Shown piece by piece: positions 5,351-7,915 of a stretch of DNA of 7,915 nt. This DNA is from an uncultured Lachnospiraceae bacterium (GTDB lineage Bacteria; Bacillota; Clostridia; Lachnospirales; Lachnospiraceae), in assembly GCA_947594085.1 (NCBI GenBank), contig CANQEB010000100.1, positions 1 through 7,915 of the forward strand, read 5' to 3'. Each line of letters starts with the position of its first letter. Within the stretch, counting starts at the first letter, position 1. Both the position numbers and the translations under genes were made by a program. Below the pieces are notes generated by a model that worked only from the letters and a program-made list of their open reading frames with translations, had not been told where the DNA came from and ran no database searches.

Positions 5351-5379
5351 TTGACAGGGGTGCAGATATGAGCTATACA
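5351..5379 (+). promoter_or_regulatory. Promoter-like hexamers over the dnaX start
   Basis: TTGACA (5351-5356) and TATACA (5374-5379) are 17 nt apart, close to sigma-A consensus. The predicted start near 5386 falls inside dnaX, about six codons after the chosen ATG, so a transcript from here could not make normal DnaX. It could feed ybaB-recR, or be a chance match. Low confidence. Confidence 0.25.
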
Positions 5380-7077
5380 GCCTTATATAGAAAATTCCGC
5401 CCGGATAACTTTGAGGATGTCAGGGGACAGGATCATATCGTGAAGACGCTCAGGAATCAGATTCTTGCGGACCGCATCGGACACGCATATTTGTTCTGCG
5501 GGACCAGGGGAACTGGTAAGACCACCGTAGCGAAGATTTTGGCTCGGGCGGTCAACTGCGAGCATCCGGTCGGAGGGAATCCCTGCAACAAATGTGCATC
5601 CTGCCGCGCGATCGCGGCAGGATCTTCCATGAATGTGATTGAGATCGACGCCGCATCCAACAACGGCGTCGACAACATCCGCGAGATCCGTGAGGAGGTC
5701 ATGTACGCTCCGGCGGATGGGAAATACAAGGTCTACATTATCGACGAGGTGCATATGCTTTCGACGGGCGCGTTCAACGCGCTTCTGAAGACACTGGAAG
5801 AGCCGCCGGCTTACGTGATCTTTATTCTGGCGACGACCGAGGCACATAAGATCCCGGTCACAATCCTCTCCAGGTGTCAGCGCTACGATTTTCGCAGGAT
5901 TGGACAGGAGACAATTCTGGAGCGCCTGCAGGAGCTTGTACTGGCAGAACATGTGGACGCGGAGGAGAGGGCTCTGCGCTACATTGCGAAGAAGGGCGAC
6001 GGTTCTCTGAGAGACTCGCTGAGTCTGTTGGATCAGTGCATCGCGTTTTACCTCGGTGAGACGTTGACCTACGACAGAGTGCTGGAAGTGCTGGGCGCGG
6101 TGGACACCGAGGTCTTCAGTGATTTTTTGCGCAAGATTTTGGACGGTGATCTGGTGAATGTGATCCGCTCGCTCGAGACGCTGATTATGCAGGGTAGAGA
6201 TCTGACGCAGTTCGTGAATGACTTCACCTGGTACATGCGAAATCTGATGCTGCTCAAGGCCTCGGATGACATGGAAGAGGTGCTTGACATTTCCACAGAG
6301 AATTTAGAGCGGCTTCGTGAGGAGGCCGCGATGATTCGAAACGACACGCTGATGCGATTTATTCGGATCTTTTCTGAGTTAGCGTCCAACATCCGCTATG
6401 CGAGCAACCGTCGTGTGCAGCTGGAGCTTGCTCTGATCAAGCTATGCCATCCGGAAGCCGAGCGGGATGAGCTCTCTGTAGTCGAGCGCATCCGCAGATT
6501 GGAGCGCCTGGCGGAGCAGGGCGCGCTCGTCCGTCCGGCGGGAGGAGCCGAAGCGCCGGGAAGTTATGCCGGAGGGATGCCGGGGGCCGCGGGAGCGTAT
6601 GCAGGTGGAGCGCCGAGCGGCTCGACAGGGGTTGGGTACCCGGGCGGCTCGGATGGTACTGTGATGGGCGATATTCCCGGAGATGCTCAGCCTGCGTCGT
6701 ATCAGCGCGCGGCGCCTGAGGATCTGAAGCAGGTCTGTACGATGTGGAAGACGATTATCGCTCAGACGGAAGGGATGTTCCGCGTGGTCCTTGCGGCTGC
6801 GCAGCCGAAATACAATGCGCAGGACGAAAACGACGGACGGTTGTTTGTCGTGTTTGCCGATTTTCTGGCGGAGCGCTATATTGACAACGCCCAGAAAAAG
6901 GCAGAGCTTGAGCAGATCATAGAAGAGAAGATCGGAAAGCATGTCGAGCTGAAGTTTGTCCTGGCGGCAGACGAACAGATTCACAAAGGAACGCTAGCTG
7001 CGATCGATTTGGAAGAACGAATACACGAGTTTATTCATACTGATATAGAAATTGAGCAGGAAGATTCTGACGACTGA
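5368..7077 (+). CDS. dnaX: DNA polymerase III subunit gamma/tau
   Basis: A 569-aa clamp-loader ATPase that loads the sliding clamp and, through its C-terminal part, contacts the replicative polymerase and helicase. From the chosen ATG the protein starts MSYTALYRKFRP, the family's usual beginning. Walker A is GTRGTGKT (45-52); zinc-binding cysteines are C64, C73, C76 and C79; Walker B is IIDEVHM (124-130); sensor 1 is ATTE (155-158); the arginine finger is in SRCQRYDF (168-175); sensor 2 is GDGSLRDSLSLLDQ (210-223). Collar helices run to about 370. A Gly/Ala/Pro-rich linker (about 388-448, with repeated YAGG) precedes the tau-type C-terminal domain (450-569). Length is close to Bacillus DnaX. 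An in-frame ATG at 5311 with AAAGGA upstream would add 19 residues; it is disfavoured because the family start is at 5368, though its ribosome site (GGGG) is weak. Confidence 0.97.
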   Translation: MSYTALYRKFRPDNFEDVRGQDHIVKTLRNQILADRIGHAYLFCGTRGTGKTTVAKILARAVNCEHPVGGNPCNKCASCRAIAAGSSMNVIEIDAASNNGVDNIREIREEVMYAPADGKYKVYIIDEVHMLSTGAFNALLKTLEEPPAYVIFILATTEAHKIPVTILSRCQRYDFRRIGQETILERLQELVLAEHVDAEERALRYIAKKGDGSLRDSLSLLDQCIAFYLGETLTYDRVLEVLGAVDTEVFSDFLRKILDGDLVNVIRSLETLIMQGRDLTQFVNDFTWYMRNLMLLKASDDMEEVLDISTENLERLREEAAMIRNDTLMRFIRIFSELASNIRYASNRRVQLELALIKLCHPEAERDELSVVERIRRLERLAEQGALVRPAGGAEAPGSYAGGMPGAAGAYAGGAPSGSTGVGYPGGSDGTVMGDIPGDAQPASYQRAAPEDLKQVCTMWKTIIAQTEGMFRVVLAAAQPKYNAQDENDGRLFVVFADFLAERYIDNAQKKAELEQIIEEKIGKHVELKFVLAADEQIHKGTLAAIDLEERIHEFIHTDIEIEQEDSDD

Positions 7078-7187
7078 GGTCATGGAAAGTATGGGTCAAA
7101 GCTTTATGAATCCTCGCAGAGATGGTTTTTAGACGGTACTCTGCAGCGATTCAGACAAGAAAAACAGCAGAATGTGGAGGGAGCATT

Positions 7188-7544
7188 ATGGCGAAACGCG
7201 GAGGATTTCCGGGTGGCATGGGCATGCCGGGAAACATGAACAATCTGATGAAACAGGCGCAGAAGATGCAAAAACAGATGGAGGAGAATCAGAAGGCGCT
7301 TGAGGAACAGGAGTTTACGGCGGCTGCGGGTGGCGGAGCTGTTGAGGTCACGGTCACCGGCAAACGAGAAGTGACGAAGGTGAAGCTGGCGGAAGAGGTT
7401 GTGGATCCGGATGATATCGAGATGCTCGAGGACCTGATCGTGGCGGCCACGAATGAAGCGCTGCGAAAGGCAGAGGAGGCCGCGTCTTCTGCGATGGCAA
7501 AGCTGACCGGTGGATTGGGTGGACTGGGAGGCTTTGGACTCTGA
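7188..7544 (+). CDS. ybaB: YbaB/EbfC family nucleoid-associated protein
   Basis: A 118-aa dimeric DNA-binding protein of the YbaB/EbfC family, whose gene sits beside recR in most Firmicutes; proposed roles are nucleoid organisation and support of recombination. GGAGGGAG lies about 7 nt before the ATG at 7188 and fixes the start; a longer in-frame ATG at 7122 has no good ribosome site. The N-terminal Gly/Met-rich region ([17 protein letters not shown]) leads into the coiled helix [20 protein letters not shown]. The family core follows: [16 protein letters not shown], then [20 protein letters not shown]. The Gly-rich tail ([11 protein letters not shown]) is typical. The stop TGA (7542-7544) shares its A with the recR ATG, so translational coupling is likely. 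A 110-nt gap separates it from dnaX. Confidence 0.95.
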   Translation: MAKRGGFPGGMGMPGNMNNLMKQAQKMQKQMEENQKALEEQEFTAAAGGGAVEVTVTGKREVTKVKLAEEVVDPDDIEMLEDLIVAATNEALRKAEEAASSAMAKLTGGLGGLGGFGL

Positions 7545-7915
7545 TGGATTACTATGGAAGTCAGATGTCACGGTTGATCGAGCAGCTTTCCTCCCTGCCG
7601 GGAATCGGTGGAAAATCCGCGCAGCGGCTCGCGTTTCATATCATAAATATGCCGAAGGAGCGTGTAGATCAGCTGGCGCAGGCCATCACAGAGGCGCGGT
7701 CAAATGTCCGCTACTGCAAGGAATGTTGCACGCTGACGGATCAAGAGATTTGTCCGATCTGCAGCAACCCTGCCAGAGACAAGAAGACAATTATGGTCGT
7801 GGAGAGCACGAGGGATCTTGCGGCGTATGAGAAGACGGGCAAATATGAAGGCGTCTACCATGTTCTGCATGGCGCGATCTCCCCGATGCTGGGGATCGGT
7901 CCCGGAGACATCCGC
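7544..7915 (+). CDS. recR: Recombination mediator RecR, 5' part (cut by window end)
   Basis: The first 124 codons of RecR, a DNA-clamp protein that acts with RecO to load RecA at gaps in recombinational repair. The frame is open to the last base, so the remaining roughly 75 residues lie outside. The helix-hairpin-helix LPGIGGKSAQRLAFHI (18-33) is intact. The zinc finger has C58-x2-C61 and C70-x2-C73, with an additional Cys62 next to the second ligand. The Toprim domain begins IMVVEST (83-89) and includes YHVLHGAISPMLGIGPGD (105-122). The ATG at 7544 overlaps the ybaB stop (TGATG), so translation is probably coupled. No ribosome site of its own is needed, though GGGAG lies upstream inside ybaB. 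It is the last gene of the visible operon. Confidence 0.96.
   Translation, partial: MDYYGSQMSRLIEQLSSLPGIGGKSAQRLAFHIINMPKERVDQLAQAITEARSNVRYCKECCTLTDQEICPICSNPARDKKTIMVVESTRDLAAYEKTGKYEGVYHVLHGAISPMLGIGPGDIR

Noticed and set aside
5276..5367. Small SRP RNA gene upstream of dnaX, as in Bacillus
   Set aside because: The 92-nt gap has none of the conserved SRP core sequence and does not fold as a long hairpin by eye.
6895..6900. AAA AAG run in dnaX as a programmed frameshift site making gamma
   Set aside because: It is only five A followed by G, lies deep in the C-terminal domain and lacks the A AAA AAG heptamer of the known E. coli site.
6442..6984. Minus-strand open frame inside dnaX
   Set aside because: It is a GC-skew shadow of the dnaX linker and C-terminal domain; Arg/Ser-rich and without a start signal.
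7105..7146. GCAGAG/CTCTGC inverted repeat between dnaX and ybaB
   Set aside because: Only 6 bp with a loop longer than 20 nt and no T-run; not a credible terminator.

Overview
The window looks like a chromosomal segment of a Gram-positive anaerobe of the class Clostridia, most likely Lachnospiraceae-like. This rests on strong AGGAGG-type ribosome binding sites, sigma-A promoters of TTGACA-17-TATAAT type, an HrcA/CIRCE operator, a DUF3592-type membrane protein, SH3-repeat secreted proteins and the conserved Firmicute order dnaX - ybaB - recR. The taxonomic call is inference; no rRNA or other marker is present.

Left part (1-2462, mostly minus strand). A short lysine-rich C-terminal tail of a plus-strand gene probably ends at 46. 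A 16-bp perfect hairpin (53-90) separates it from a converging minus-strand pair: a secreted serine hydrolase of the class A beta-lactamase fold (start 2302), then a secreted protein of five SH3-like repeats (start 1294). They are 48 nt apart and share a good promoter at 2336-2364. The SH3 gene carries a perfect 222-bp in-frame tandem duplication.

Middle (2430-3697). A small heat-shock protein (Hsp20) gene on the minus strand has its own terminator and a near-consensus promoter whose -35 box lies inside a CIRCE element, so HrcA repression is predicted. A divergent promoter reads into a small two-TM DUF3592-like membrane protein.

Right part (3708-7915, plus strand). A near-consensus promoter drives a 128-aa amphipathic, internally duplicated protein of unknown function. 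It is followed without visible terminators by 6-phosphofructokinase, dnaX (DNA polymerase III gamma/tau), ybaB (nucleoid-associated protein) and recR (recombination mediator, cut by the window end). ybaB and recR overlap by one base. The run therefore appears to join glycolysis to replication and repair genes in one transcription unit, though internal promoters are possible.

I see no tRNA, rRNA, CRISPR array, insertion sequence or obvious new defence system. The most unusual items are the recent perfect repeat duplication in the SH3 protein, the 128-aa protein upstream of phosphofructokinase, the CIRCE-controlled Hsp20, the mixed nucleotide/pyrophosphate signature of the phosphofructokinase, and the hydrolase that lacks the deacylating glutamate.
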